64,000 bases of DNA. Origin: Eudorina sp. 2006-703-Eu-15 (lineage: Eukaryota; Chlorophyta; Chlorophyceae; Chlamydomonadales; Volvocaceae). The position numbers were made by a program, and so were the translations under genes. Within the stretch, counting starts at the first letter, position 1, and every line of letters starts with the position of its first letter. Shown one piece after another: positions 12,478 through 24,082 of this stretch. Under the pieces are notes generated by a model. The model saw only the letters and a program-made list of their open reading frames with translations, had not been told where the DNA came from and ran no database searches. The stretch is from NCBI GenBank assembly GCA_003117195.1, contig BDSI01000022.1:583553-647552 (forward strand). The letters run 5' to 3'.

Positions 12478-15141
12478 AGAGCGCGTGGGAGGGCGATTCC
12501 GCGGGCTGGGGGCGTGGACCCGGGAACCTAGGCTGGCGGGCCGGCGACCGGTGCCTGCTGCCTGGGCGAGCGTGGACGGGGCGGGGACGGAGTCGGGGCG
12601 GCGGCGGAGAGAGATGGGTGGGGCGGTGCCGTTGATGCGCGTGGCAATTTTCCTCTTCTTCTGCTTCTGTGGCGTGTCCCTTCTTGTCCCGCTGCGGCCT
12701 TCGCTGGACAGCTGCCCATTAGTAGCATGGCAAGCAGTTCGGGACGCAGAAGCCGCGTCGCGTGTCCGGGGGGGGCCCTAGGGTCATGTGTGGCCAAGTG
12801 GCGAAGTGCACGCAGGTTGTGCGGAATGAATTTGGTTGCGTGTTGAAGTTGGTTGCAGGGGGATGTCCGAGGATTGTGAGTTTTGGCGGTGGACGTAGTC
12901 CAATGGGGTGGGAGTGGGGGCAACGGAATCCCAACGTGCTCGCGGCCTGTGCGCGAGGATGCGCCGGGACGAGTCTTGACTGAACGCGCCGTACACGTGC
13001 ACACGCTGTGTCATGGCGGGTGCGCTAGCCGAGCGGAAGCGGTCGGTGCCGCGCAGGAGCGGTCCGGTCGGTGATCCGACCCAAGGCTCTCGCCCTCGGA
13101 AGCACCGAGGCGCCACCTCTGCTCGGAAGGACACCGTGCTCAGACGTTCGCCCGATTGGCCTGTGTGTGTTAACTCGCCCAGCGTCCACAGGTTCCTTTC
13201 AACCAGGATTGGTTGTCGGCGCCCACCCTATGTTTGGCGTATGTCGCGCGTTGCGCTGCGCCTGCCGCATATGCATGGATGGAGGAATGGATGGATGGAT
13301 GTTTACAGCGCAGCAGCGGGGGCCCGCATGTAGTTCAGGGGTATCCAGATGATTCTTGGGGACACGAGCGGTACGAAGAGGCCGCCGCGTGTAATAATGC
13401 CGCGTGCGAGATGCCGGGAGACTGGCTCGTTATGTCAGCAGCTGCCAGCACTCACCAGAGGTACCGTCCTGAGCTGTGTGCGCAATCATGAGCGCCAGGC
13501 ACCTGGAATAGTTGTATTGCTGTACATACAAAAAATTGCGACTCCAGCACAATGCGAACTACTCGTCGTCAACACGCCTAAACGCAACATATGGGCGGAT
13601 ACCGACCGATGTGTGAAAGAGCCGCATCCAAGCGAAGGAGCCGCAACGACACTGTACCTGTGTCGCTGGCGTGACGTTCGCCAGGGCGCCCCTCCGCGCC
13701 AACCCTACTGCCCGACCGCTCCTACCCTGTACACCGTATACACAACCACGTGCATCCATCCTGCTAGCAGGCCCGGCGCGTTGGCGACGGCAATGCCTCA
13801 TCAAACAGTCGTACATGGGACATCCACAGCCGCCCGTCAACGAGTACTCTGGACCGCGTCGCTACCGTCTAATCGTAAAAGAAACCTCTACCAACTCATT
13901 TTTGTCGGTTTTGTCGGTTGACGGTCGTCATCGCGTGCGGGAGGTACATACAGTCGGCCGCCTGCAACTTGCGCTCCCCCCAAAACCGTATGAGTAAATC
14001 TGTCATCCCAAATAGAACAGAGACGGCCTCACGGCGGTGACGTTATCAACACTTCCACACCTATTGTCAGCAGTACAGGTGGTGTCAGGATATCATAGCA
14101 ATCAGGTATGTATGTATATCACATTCAGGGGAACCCGCGCAATCCAACCGCGCACCGACCGGCAAAAGCCCGGCGGAGACCCGGCGGCCCCCCCTGGGCG
14201 CCTTATTCGTCATCGCACACCCGGTCTGTGTGGATCCAGCCACATGCAAACATGCCGGCGTCATTTCATCGAGAAATCTCAACACGTCGCGCACGCACGC
14301 TCCGCACATCCCACATTCAGTATCTAGCGCGCTGCACCGGGGGAGCGGTGGGAGCGGTGGGAGGGATATATATCCACCGGTCAGCAGTCGAGCAACCGGT
14401 CCAACAGGGATCTGCCGACCGAGCAAATCCAAGCTGTAAGTGAAGTTGGGTCAGGCTCAGGGTACGCACCATAGTAACGAAATTCCACCGCCGACCCAGC
14501 AGGGCGAAAATGACTCAGCAGAGCACTGACCCCGCTGGCGTGCACCAATACGCGATACGGGATTCAACGGCTCGGCGGCCCAGCCGGTGAAACAGTGGAC
14601 AGCGGCAGGGCCCCGCAGTGCTATGACCGATTGACGGATATGATGGGGTACGCAATCAATTCGACGGCGCCCTACGGTGATGAATCCACAGAGGGACGCC
14701 CGGCCCTCAACAAGCCCAGCCCTCAATTCATGCTCAGCGCAAAAAGAACCACCCGAGTACCAATATTGTTGAACAGTTTTGTCGGGCCCCAGTTGACCCC
14801 AAAGTTCCGAACCTCCCTAGTTTCGATGCATATGGACACTTAAAGCATCTGCGGATGGCGCAAAACACCGTGGATGCGTACCGACTGTCCTTGGCTGTGC
14901 TGTGCGTTTCGTGGACGTCGTACCCGCCCCCATAGCCGCCCTTCCCTGGAGTGAGATCGCAGCTGCGATGCACGCGGGCTCGACGCATGGGCCCCGCACC
15001 GCCCTTGTTGGTGCAATGATGGGGCGTGTGTTCAGAAGCGCACGGCGTAAGAACACTGCACGTGAAGCGGAGGGGATCCTCTTGGTGGAGATGCTCCGCT
15101 GCATGGTGTCCACCGCCGGCGCAAACGCCTTGACAGCTTGC
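12478..15141. other. 2.7-kb spacer, no gene supported
   Basis: The longest apparently empty stretch. TGTAA at 13390-13394 could end the Tmem_14 transcript. Open frames here have no protein-like features and no coherent splice chain. A non-coding RNA or a gene too divergent to recognise cannot be excluded. Confidence 0.35.
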
Positions 15142-15903
15142 TTAGCCCCAAGCCATTTTGCCTTGCTGTGCAGTCCACGGGGCCGGAGCAGGTGCCGCTT
15201 GGGGCTGAACAGGCTGGCCCTGCACGGTGAAGGTCATGACAGCATCCACGTCCCGGGTAACCTCGGTTACGTCAAGGATTGCAGCATGTATATGGGATAC
15301 ACCCACCCATACGCCGTCACGGGTCCGGGTCCCTGGGATAGAGGCAGGTGCCTCTTGGCCGAACGCCGTCCGCCACGGAACCCATCGGTGCACATCATCC
15401 GCAATGGTCTCACGAACCCGGGCGTGCGCCCCAATCACCACGGTCCCATGGAGTGGCATTTGCTACGATTCAACCACCTGGTCAGCAGTCAGACCCCGTG
15501 AGGCGGAGAGGATGGCGAAGCGGCGCCCAACCGCAAGCGTAAACAGCTTACCCAAGGGGCTTGGTAGCCCGTGTTGTAAAGACTGTCTTCCGCGACCTTG
15601 GGTGCTGCTTGCTGGACATGCACACGGTTGTTCCCTTCAGGTTGCCGCTTCTCGAAGACGCACCCAAGGATTGTCAGAATCAAGGTGACGGCAAGGCCGC
15701 CCCCGAAGATAGCCCCGCCAGCGTACAGGACGGTATGGACGACATTTGTTGAGGTTTCCTCGGTTGAAGTCGCAGCAGCTGCAGAGCCGCGGCCATCGAG
15801 CGGTCACGGCCCGCAGCACAACAAACAATATTCAGCTGCAAGACAAACCTGTAGTGAACAGAGCAGCGAGACCAGCTAACCCGAGGCAGTGTCGAGCCAC
15901 CAT
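15142..15903 (-). CDS. Unknown membrane protein with signal-like N-terminus
   Basis: Proposed exons on the minus strand: 15903-15849, 15778-15552 and 15462-15142; 200 aa with consistent phases. The first exon encodes MVARHCLGLAGLAALFTTA, which resembles a secretory signal or short mitochondrial leader. A strong hydrophobic segment follows at about 33-60 (VLYAGGAIFGGGLAVTLILT). The rest is hydrophilic with a Val-rich region (LHGTVVIGAHARVRETI; GTRTRDGVWVGVSHIHAA; DVDAVMTFTVQG) and a Pro/Ala/Gln tail. A TATAAA lies 34 bp upstream of the ATG. Exon 3 uses a TAG acceptor; an alternative CAG acceptor 15 nt upstream would bring in a stop after four codons. I do not recognise a family. The model depends on splice reasoning alone. 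Confidence 0.5.
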
Positions 15904-16655
15904 GCCTGTCCGTAAATTCTAATGGACAGGATAGATTTTATAGCTCAAGGTAACCAGAGCGTAAACTCATTTAAATATGTTTTGAAGAACACATGAATCG
16001 AAGCTACCGTCCACAATTTCTTCGCACGCGTATCGTGACAATTGACGCAAGTGTCGGAGCCAACATATATCAAGTTCGAATCGCATTAAAGAATTCTCCT
16101 CTCCTTTCCTTCAAGCTGCCCTCGATCTGTACGGCATTGAGGTTTTTTATTGGTGACCTGTCGTGTCATCGTGGACATCTGTGCCCGCAGATGTTAATTA
16201 AGATAGCCGCTGGCGGGGAACAACGTGAATCCTCATCTGTGGCCTGCGGCCAAAACCGGGAGCGGCCGCGGGGATTACGTCTCTTTGATAGCCGAAACGT
16301 GTCAGACAGCAGCACGGCAGGTATATCTACCCCCAGAACCCACTTCCAGTCCTATCATCCATGCCGCTATAGTAGCGCAGAATATTCCGACACCGTGTTC
16401 CGGCCCATAGACCCATTTTCGTCAGCGGCGACTGCATGAACCCCGCCTGTACGGGACTGCCTCCATCCGGCCTCAACCCGAAGTCTGCACCACGTGTCGA
16501 TGTCCCGGCACGACAAGCTTGTGAGAACTACGGTCTTCAAGCACCTCCAAAAATATTGCGCCTTTGCGGGGTGTCCGACAACTCAGACCAGCGATTGCAT
16601 ACACCGCAAAGCCGCAATCCTCGCAAAGCATTGCGTCACATCCATCGCGCTCCAG
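15904..16655. other. Spacer between two minus-strand genes
   Basis: Contains the uL13m 3' UTR and the promoter of the 15.1-15.9 kb gene. No other gene is supported. A 36-codon minus-strand ORF starting at 16437 looks leader-like but does not splice well to the downstream exons. Confidence 0.35.
15937..15942 (-). promoter_or_regulatory. TATA box candidate
   Basis: TATAAA on the minus strand (GCTATAAAATC context), 34 bp before the proposed ATG at 15903. It supports that start, though the leader would be very short. Confidence 0.4.
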
Positions 16656-18768
16656 CTACTTGGGTGTCGCCTCCGCGTCCGCCCGCCCCCAGCTCCCCGC
16701 AGCTGACGGGCCCGCGGCCGCGGCCGTGGCCGCGTCCGCCGCCGCCAGCGCCGCCCGTTCCTCCTCCGTCAGCAGGTCCTCGATGCCCAGGTCAGGCCGC
16801 CCCGCGCCGCCTTGCAGTCGCGGACTCGTCCGCAGGCGGAAGGCGTACCGCTCCAGGTTGACCGGCTCGAAGCCCTGCGGCGGCGGTGGCGCGAATCGGG
16901 GGTTTAGGGTCGCGGTGTACATGGGGGCAAACCCCCGCCCCGCCGCTCGTATCGTATGTTCGTATCCCTGTGCGTCAATGTTGGAAAGGCGGCCCTTGCT
17001 CCCACCGCCGGCGTGTGTGGCGTGGAGGCATGGCATCACAACGCCCCCGTGTGTCCCGGATTCGGATGCGAGCTACCCTTGAAGACCCATGGGTCACAGC
17101 CATCTCGCGGCGGCGTGAGGCCGTGCCCCACAAGTCGTTCCCACGCTCACCGTGCCTCCAGAGGAGACCGGCGCGCACACACAACCCCCAGGTTACATGG
17201 CAAGTACCGTATATCTGCACCTGGGCTCGGTCGGCCGGGATCCTTTTCTAAACACAAGCCCATCTGTACCGCCTGTCAAGCTGGACTTCGCTTCTCGCGG
17301 CTCAGCTTTCTTTTACACACGACTCCACAGCTCACGGAGAGAGCGCCCCAAACAACGGGCTTGCTGTCCCCCACGACCCCCTCCGAGGACCCCTCCAGGG
17401 AGGGAGGGAGGGAGACAGGGAGGGAGGGAGACAGGGAGGGAGGGAGACAGGGAGCTCACCTGCGGCACCGGCCAGCCGAGCCCCCGGTCCTGGAGTTTCC
17501 GCGGCTTGGGGATGTACGGCACCAGCGGGAAATCAGTGAAGGGATGCTCTGCCTCCGAAAAGATCTTCAGCTTGTTCATCCGGGCCTGCTCCGGAGGTCC
17601 CGAGGGTGGGTGGCAGGGGTCGGGCGCGACAAACTCAAGACGTAGCAAGGGATAAGCAGACGTTCAAACACAGCTGCTTGGGGTGTCTGCTCGTCATGGC
17701 AGTGGAGCGGAACGACAGCCGTTGCATCTTGGCAAAGGTTAGTGGCACATTGCGCTCCGCTTTCTGTCGTTCCCCCGGCCAACCTCGCTGGCAAACATCC
17801 GCATTGCTGTGCATCGCACCCGGCACCACCAGCGGCTGGTCAACTGGCCCGTTCACAACTCCCTCCCGCGACCGGGCCACCAAGACCTCCCTGCTCCCTC
17901 CCTCCCTCCCTGCAGCCAGCCAGCTCACCTCCCGGCTCTTGTTCTTGGGCAGCATGCCGTTGACCGCCTTCCAGATCAGCATGCGGGGGTCCTGCTCCCA
18001 TTGCTCCTGCGCGGTGCGGGCCCGCAAGCCGCCCGGAAAGCCTGGCAGCAGAGACCGGCGCCGGCGGAGCAAGGCGATCAGGACGAGCTAGCTCAATCAG
18101 GGAGTCCGTGGGTCGACGACAAAGGTGCCTGTGGTGAGTCCTAGGGTCCCGCGCGGACGTCGTGGACATGTTCGCGGGGGGAGGGGAAACGATGCGGAGG
18201 GGTGGCTCACCCGTGTGCCAGCGGTACAGCTTGGTGGCCCACTTGTCGTGGGTCAAGTGCACCTGCGAGGCGTTGACCACGATGACCACATCGCCCTGCT
18301 CCTTTTTGGGGTTGTAGGTGGGCTTGTCCTTGCCCTGCAGGACAAGCAGATCGGGGGGAAACCAAAGACGGGGGGAGGCCAAGATAGGAGGGAAACCCAG
18401 ATCGGGGGGAACCCAGATGGGATGGAGATCAGCGATGAACACTGCATGGCTGACATGCTGGGAAAGTCGATCATAATTAGACTAACCTGCAAGAGGACGG
18501 AGATCTCCTGCGCTAAGCGTCCCACAATCTGTTGGGGAAGGAGTGAAGTACGGGTGAGGGCGCGGTCACCAGCGGGGGGTCACCAGCGCAGCAATCCGCG
18601 TGTGCCGGGAACCCGGGAAGGGGCACCTGGAGGAGGGCCATGCGAACACCGCGCAGCCACGAAGATACGCACCTGCCCTTTTGCATCAACGAATCTGAAC
18701 CTGAGCCCCTCTAGGTTAATGCGCTCCAAATCTTTAAGGTGTCTGATGAACTCATTTGTCTTGGACAT
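16656..18768 (-). CDS. MRPL13: Mitochondrial ribosomal protein uL13m
   Basis: Six exons on the minus strand: 18768-18673, 18528-18487, 18334-18211, 18041-17929, 17585-17460 and 16874-16656; 239 aa. The uL13 core is clear: IVGRLAQEISVLLQGKDKP (about 33-51), then NPKKEQGDVVIVVNA, the HLTHDKWATKLYRWHTGFPG segment, RTAQEQWEQDP, and the very conserved AVNGMLPKNKSRE. A bacterial-like LKIFSEAEHPFTDFPL follows. uL13 sits on the large subunit near the exit region. The bacterial-type motifs and the C-terminal extension of about 90 residues (EEERAALAAADAATAAAAG) favour the mitochondrial rather than the cytosolic protein. There is no long presequence, as in many uL13m proteins. Intron 5 carries a GGGA/GACA purine repeat. 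Confidence 0.93.
17276..17330 (+). repeat. Dispersed repeat E, copy in uL13m intron
   Basis: Shares GCTGGACT, GCTTCTCGCGGCTCAG and nearby ACACA sequence with 40261-40310. Both copies lie within minus-strand gene introns. Confidence 0.45.
17396..17453 (+). repeat. Purine microsatellite (GGGA / GACA)
   Basis: Repeated GGAGGGAGACA-type units in intron 5 of the uL13m gene. It is pyrimidine-rich on the gene strand. Confidence 0.8.
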
Positions 18769-19182
18769 CACGAAGAAGTGCTATCTTTCGCCAGATTTCT
18801 CAATCCTATTATTTGCAATTCGGTGCTCAAATCTATCGTCTTGCGGCATTCATACTTGCAGCGCAGGTGTAATCGGGAGACCGCAGGTCAGAGCGTCCGA
18901 ATGCGTAAATGTGTGTAAACTTCTCAGTCACGTCGAGACCGATATCAATAACGTGAGACGGTTGGCTTCCGACGTTTTTCCCTAACGAGGCAGTTTCGGA
19001 GCTCAAGTCGGAGCCAGTCGGAAACGATTTTATGGCGCTAGTGTTGAAAGCGCTTGGGTATAGTTTGGTATGTGCATACACGCCGAACGATGAATTGTAC
19101 GGGCTTGTACCGGTAATTTGTTGCATCTAGGGCCGCCAGCCAGGTGGTGGATGGCACACTGCTAAGAAACCCAGCTGATCAC
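18769..19182. promoter_or_regulatory. Head-to-head intergenic region (414 bp)
   Basis: Lies between the start codons of uL13m (-) and the pseudouridine synthase (+). It is AT-richer than the flanking exons and must carry both leaders, so it is a candidate bidirectional promoter. Confidence 0.45.
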
Positions 19183-22100
19183 ATGAGGCCTCACCGAATC
19201 GCAAGCGTTCCGGGTCGTTCAAAAACATATACCGGCAGCTATTCCGGAGCAGCTTCGGCACGACGCGGTACGGGGCAACCCCGCACCGTGCTCCTAGCGG
19301 CAGCATCCGGCGCACCTGCCAGAGGTGAAAAGCGACCTCCAAGCAGTCGGAGAGCGGATGCGGATGACGATCTCTGGACGGCATCGGACGGGGACAGTGG
19401 CGCGCGGCCCGCCACGGCGCGCCGCTTGAAAATGGTGTGTCGGGGCAGCGCAGCTGCTGCGTCTGCAAGCCGCTGACCACACCGCACGTGTCACGGGCCG
19501 GTTGCAATCTGCCTGACCTCGAGAAGAGGATGCGCTGGGGCATTACCGTTCCAAAGACAGTTTGCGGTCGGGCTCCATACGGTCCTTCCCAGTAGCGTCT
19601 GGGCGACATATGGTGTCCACGGCATCTTCTCAAGGCGGAGTCGCCACACCGAAGCTCTGCGACGCGCCACCGCACCGTCCCCAGCGCTTGCTTTGCAAGA
19701 TATCACCACTGCGCACCTGGCACCATGCGTCCTCCTCCCTCCCTCGCATGCAGCCAACATGGGCGGTCCCTTTGCCGTGGTCGCAGGTGGTCGCGTACGA
19801 CGGCTCCGAATTCGCGGGCTTCCAGTTCCAGCCCGGGAAAGTGCGGACTGTGCAGGTCAGTCAGCAGCAGTCCTACTGGTAATTAAGGGTGTGCGATGCA
19901 GCTGCTGCTGAGGCCGGGGCGGTGGCAAGGGCAGCAGCGAAAGCACACGGTACACCCAAACAGGATTGTCGTACAATCTCCTCGTACCGCAGGGGGAGCT
20001 GGAACGGTGCGCCAAACGGCTCTTCCACGGCAGCAGCCGCATGGTGGGCGCGTCCCGTACGGACGGCGGGGCGCACGCGTACGGACAGGTGGGGCGGGGC
20101 GGCGGGCCAGCGCGTCCGGGGCGGGGGCTGAGGGTCAGACGCCTTGGGCGCTATGCGGCACACGAGTGCACGAGTGTAACCAACTGTGGGACTGTCGTAC
20201 CGAAATGCCAACCAGGTGGTCCATTTCGATGTGTACGGCACCCGGGACAGTTTGGAGTCCGACACTCTGTACTACAACTCCTTCCTGCCTCAAGATGTAC
20301 GGGTGATCGGCCTGTCGTACGCGGAGGACGGTGAGCCGTCCGAGGGCGAGTGGCCTCATGTTGAATTACGGCACGGGGCGACGGCCCTACCGCTGCTGAT
20401 TGCCACCCGCCCGGCGGTTCCCGGCACGAAAGAAACGTCGTACAGCCGCTGTACGGCACGCCGCCGCAGTCACAGCGGCCGAGCGCACTCGACCAGCGGG
20501 AGGGGGTGTCGTCGTCACGCACATAGTACGACAAGCCGCCGTTGTGACCAGCCCTTCACTCCCGCGTCGCCCCTGTGCAGGGTTCGACAGCCACTTCAGC
20601 AGCTGCGGCAAGACGTACCTGTACAAGATGTCGGCGGGGCTTCCAGATCCCTTGCAGGCGAGCGGGGCGGGCGGGGCCGGGTGGGAGGATGGTGCAGGAC
20701 ATGGGGATGTGGGGGTGTGGGGGATGATGGGTTGGAGGAACGGGCGTCCTGGGTGGCCGGCCGCGGACACCCGGTCTGCGGCCCACGGGTCGATGTCCAC
20801 GCTCCTGGGAGCGGGTAGGTCACAGTCGACCCCCCGCGGGTCTTTCAGCCCAGCCCAGGACAGGCCGCCTCCTCGCCACCACGCCCCGCACAAGCTCGGG
20901 AGCTCCACCAGTGTGTTAAGTAAGTGTGAATGCAAAAGCAAAACAGTATGACGGGGAGGGTGCACCGAGGCACGTACCTCCGGCACCTCCGAGGCTCGCC
21001 CCGGGCCGGACCTGGCCTCAGCGCGCAGAACGGCAGTTCGGGGGACTGCAAGGGCCGGACCGCGGCCGAGCGGAGAGCCCACTGGAGGGGAGGACACGAC
21101 TGATTGACGCGACTGTCTTCCTGACCCGCGGCGGTGGGTGGGGGGTAACGGGTACCCACGGGCCCGCGCACGCACGGAATCCGAGGCAGCCTGGTGTTGT
21201 CGTACGTACGAACGGCGGCCTACGTGGGTCACATGACCGCACCACCAGCCAGCAATGCAACAAGGGCATCGCCCTCGTGGCTTGAGTGCGACTCGCAGCC
21301 CCAAGCCCCCAACCGCCTCTGATGTACGGGCGCATCCGTCGGTGTACGGGCGCCCTCCAATTATATGGGCCACACGGGCTCCGTTCCCCAAACCCCTTTC
21401 GCGTGCCATGTGCCAAGAACTTTCACGTGCCGTCACCCCCCTCCTGGAGCAGTCCAAGTACCGCTGGTGGCTGTACGACAGGTGGTGTGAGCGCAGCCGC
21501 GGCAAGCCCGGGCGGCTGTCTGACGTGGAGCTGGATGTGGGCCTTATGCAGCAGGCGGCGGAGATGCTGCTGGGCAGGCACGACTTCAGCGCCTTTATGG
21601 ACAACAAACGACCCGCGGGTCAGTCGGGGGTCAGTCGGTGACCCGCGGGTCAGTCGGGGTCAGTCGGTGACCCGCCCACCTTGACGCACCTGGGACCCTG
21701 GAACGCGGTCTTGGGACTCGCGGCCTTGCATGTCCCCCTTCCCGTTGGAAGCGCCTAGACGCCCGTGGGGGCCACGACAAGCACCGAATCCCCGTGTCAG
21801 TCGACGCGGACACCGCATGTTAGATGTTACCGTATCTCGCCATCACAACCCAGTAGTACTCAACCGACAAGTCCGATTGCTCCGAGGCCGCTTCGAGACC
21901 GGCGCGCCCCGGTCTAATCCGGTCCTGCGCTCGGTCCTGCGCTCGGTGCCACACCCTCCCACGGTCCCGCCAGCAAATCTCCCCTCGCCCTCGAATCCCC
22001 CCGCGCCGCGCCCCTCCGCCCCCGCTCCACCCCGTGGGTCAGGTCTGGGCAGCGCCAAGCGCAAGAACCCCAAGGTACGGCGAACGGGTGCCGACGGCGG

Positions 22101-24082
22101 GGTCCTGTTGGCCGACCCGTACCTGTCCCGCCCGCGGCCTGCCCTCGCCGTGTTTGGCTGACAGCTTCAGGAGGCTGGCAACCCCGTTTGCGACCCATCT
22201 AAAGTTCCCCGTCTGCCGTGTGCAGCTTGCGGAGCGGGGCATCAAGCCCGAGCGCACCGCCGCCAAAAACACCCGGTAGGGGAGTGGGTGGGTGGGTGGG
22301 TGGGTGGTGTGTACTGGGTGCGTACTGGGTGCGTACTGGGTGCGTGGGTGAGTGCGAGGGGTGGTGGGCAGGCCACAAGAAGGTTCACGGGTGGCCTGCT
22401 ACCGGCGCTATCCCGCTCGACGGGCGCTGGATAAGCTGGCGAGGGTGGCACGTTATGTTGCATGAATAAATGAATGAACGCCACCTTGTAACGGTTACAT
22501 TACATTACAGCGGACCCCGTCATGTTGTCATTATCATGGGCGTGCTGGTAAGAGTACCTTTGCTTTCGGCTTGGTTCGGGCGAGCTTCCTCGCCAGCCAC
22601 CATGGGCGAAAAGAAAAGATCGTTTCCTGGTGGGCCCTGGGTGGCCATATGAGCTGTCGCTGATCGCGGCTGTTGCCCCGCACCCGGCTTCCTCTCAGCC
22701 CCCCACACGGTCTGGCCCCACACACACACACCGCACCACGTAAGTATACTGAGTTGTGCTGGGTGTGCCCGGGTTCGTTCTTCGGGTTTATTTCTTTTTT
22801 CAATTTATCCCCCCCCCCCCACACACACACACACGGCTCGGCCCCCTTTCGCAGCATCCTCAGCCACCTGACACTGACTGAGGGCGTCAGTCCGGTCAGT
22901 GGGGGCCAAGAGGTGGTGATGGAGGTCACGGGCAACGGCTTCCTGTACAGGTGAGGGGTTGGCAGGGGGAATAGGAAACTGGTAGACATATCTATACTGC
23001 GCTGCTGCCAGAGCAAATATCCGATAAAGACTCGACTGTACCAGGACCTCCAGCGAAGTGACGGCGTCCATGGAGGGGTGGGAGGGGGGGAGGGAAGGCA
23101 GGGACGCGGGCGGCGCGGGACAAGGTCTATGCTTGCCCGTAGCTACGTGCACTCCTAGCCAAGCTGCCGTGTGTCCGTATCGTGGTCAGCCTGCCATAGA
23201 TGATGTCCTGGGCCATGACCTTCGCTGGATCGCTACCCCATCCTGCCCTGCTATGCGCCGCTGCCCTGCCCTGGCCCTCAATTCATGTCTGGTGGCTGGT
23301 GCCCCGCCCCGGCCCCGGTACACCCTCTCCCGGAACCTCCCCCCCCGGGTACCCGCAGGATGGTCCGCATGCTGGCGGCGGGACTGGTGGAGGTGGGCCA
23401 TCGCCGCCTCACCCCCGCCGGGCTGCGCGAGCTGCTGGCCCGGGCGGACCGAGCCGCCCTGCCCGAGGCCGCCCCGCCGCACGGACTGTACCTGGCGAGG
23501 GTGCACTACCCGGGCGACCCGCAGTTCGAGGACAGAATCCAGAGCCTGACGGACCGGATCCAGGCCCGGAACATAGGCAATGGATCCGGACCTGGATCTG
23601 GATCCGGGGCCACGCCGACCTGCAGCAGCCAGGTCGGGACCGGCTCGGGGGAGGGTCATGGGCGGGCAGCGGAGCTGCTGCCGCAGCTGCCCGGAAGGAA
23701 CCCGTGGGGCGGTGATAGAGGGGGGAAAGGGGTGGTGGTGTGGACGGCCGGGGAGGGGTCCGGGGCGGTTGGTGTGGACGGCGCGGGGCCAGCGGTGGCG
23801 GTGGCGGTGGATGAGGCCGAGTCGGTCGCACAGGAGCTGAGGATGACTCAGGGCCAGAAAGCGGCGGCGTTGATGCGGGCGGCGGCGGCGGAGCGGCGGG
23901 GCGCCGGGGCGGAGGGCGGTGACACCGGCGGCTGGGAGGATGGTGATGGGGATGGCGGGGCTGCGGTGGCGGCGGCGGAGGGCACAACCGGAGGGGCTGA
24001 GTCTGTGGGGCGGGGCTCGGCGGCTCCGGGGTCAGGGGGGAGTTTCGTTCTGGGTCTCAGGGACCGGGAGGACGACCAGTGA
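19183..24082 (+). CDS. TruA-family tRNA pseudouridine synthase
   Basis: Ten exons fit: 19183-19434, 19787-19855, 19993-20088, 20216-20330, 20581-20657, 21453-21618, 22043-22074, 22226-22275, 22855-22950 and 23359-24082; 558 aa. The enzyme isomerises uridine to pseudouridine in tRNA. Family motifs run in order: RRLKMVVAYDGSEFAGFQFQ (about 80-99), VQGELERC, SRTDGGAHA (about 128-136, Asp131 the predicted catalytic residue), GKTYLYKMSAG, LLGRHDFSAF, GNGFLYRMVRMLAAGLVEVG and GLYLARVHYP (about 360). Residues 1-79 are Arg/Ala/Ser-rich and may target an organelle. About 180 residues after the core are Gly/Ala-rich and of unknown role. Exon 5 appears to end at a GC donor. Exon 7 (32 nt) is the least certain exon. 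Confidence 0.9.
21609..21671 (+). repeat. Duplicated splice-donor region
   Basis: A unit of about 30 bp (ACCCGCGGGTCAGTCGGG then GTCAGTCGGTG) is repeated in tandem at the end of TruA exon 6. Both copies offer the same CCCGCGG|GTCAGT donor. The first is used in the model. Confidence 0.7.
22477..22506 (-). repeat. Dispersed repeat C, short reverse copy
   Basis: The minus strand reads AATGTAACCGTTACAAGGTGG, the same core as 29029-29082 and 30042-30100. It lies in a TruA intron. Confidence 0.6.
22966..23020 (+). repeat. Dispersed repeat B
   Basis: GGAAACTGGTAGACATA followed by CTGCGCTGCTGCCAGAGC. Closely matched at 63423-63475, and in its first part at 40483-40506 and 42733-42757. It lies in a TruA intron. 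Confidence 0.65.

Noticed and set aside
14902..15501. 199-codon plus-strand frame
   Set aside because: It lies opposite the minus-strand exon at 15142-15462, whose frame fits a three-exon gene with a TATA box.
16350..16437. Leader-like ORF (MQSPLTKMGLWAGTRCRNIL) as first exon of the 15.1-kb gene
   Set aside because: It would need a long intron and a weak donor. The exon at 15903-15849 has a TATA box, a short intron and matching phase.
19562..19882. TruA first exon starting at the ATG at 19610 without an intron
   Set aside because: The alternative exon ending RRLKM| at 19434 joins in phase to VVAYDG and reproduces the conserved TruA start; the 19610 reading puts an unrelated WAVPLPWSQ before it.
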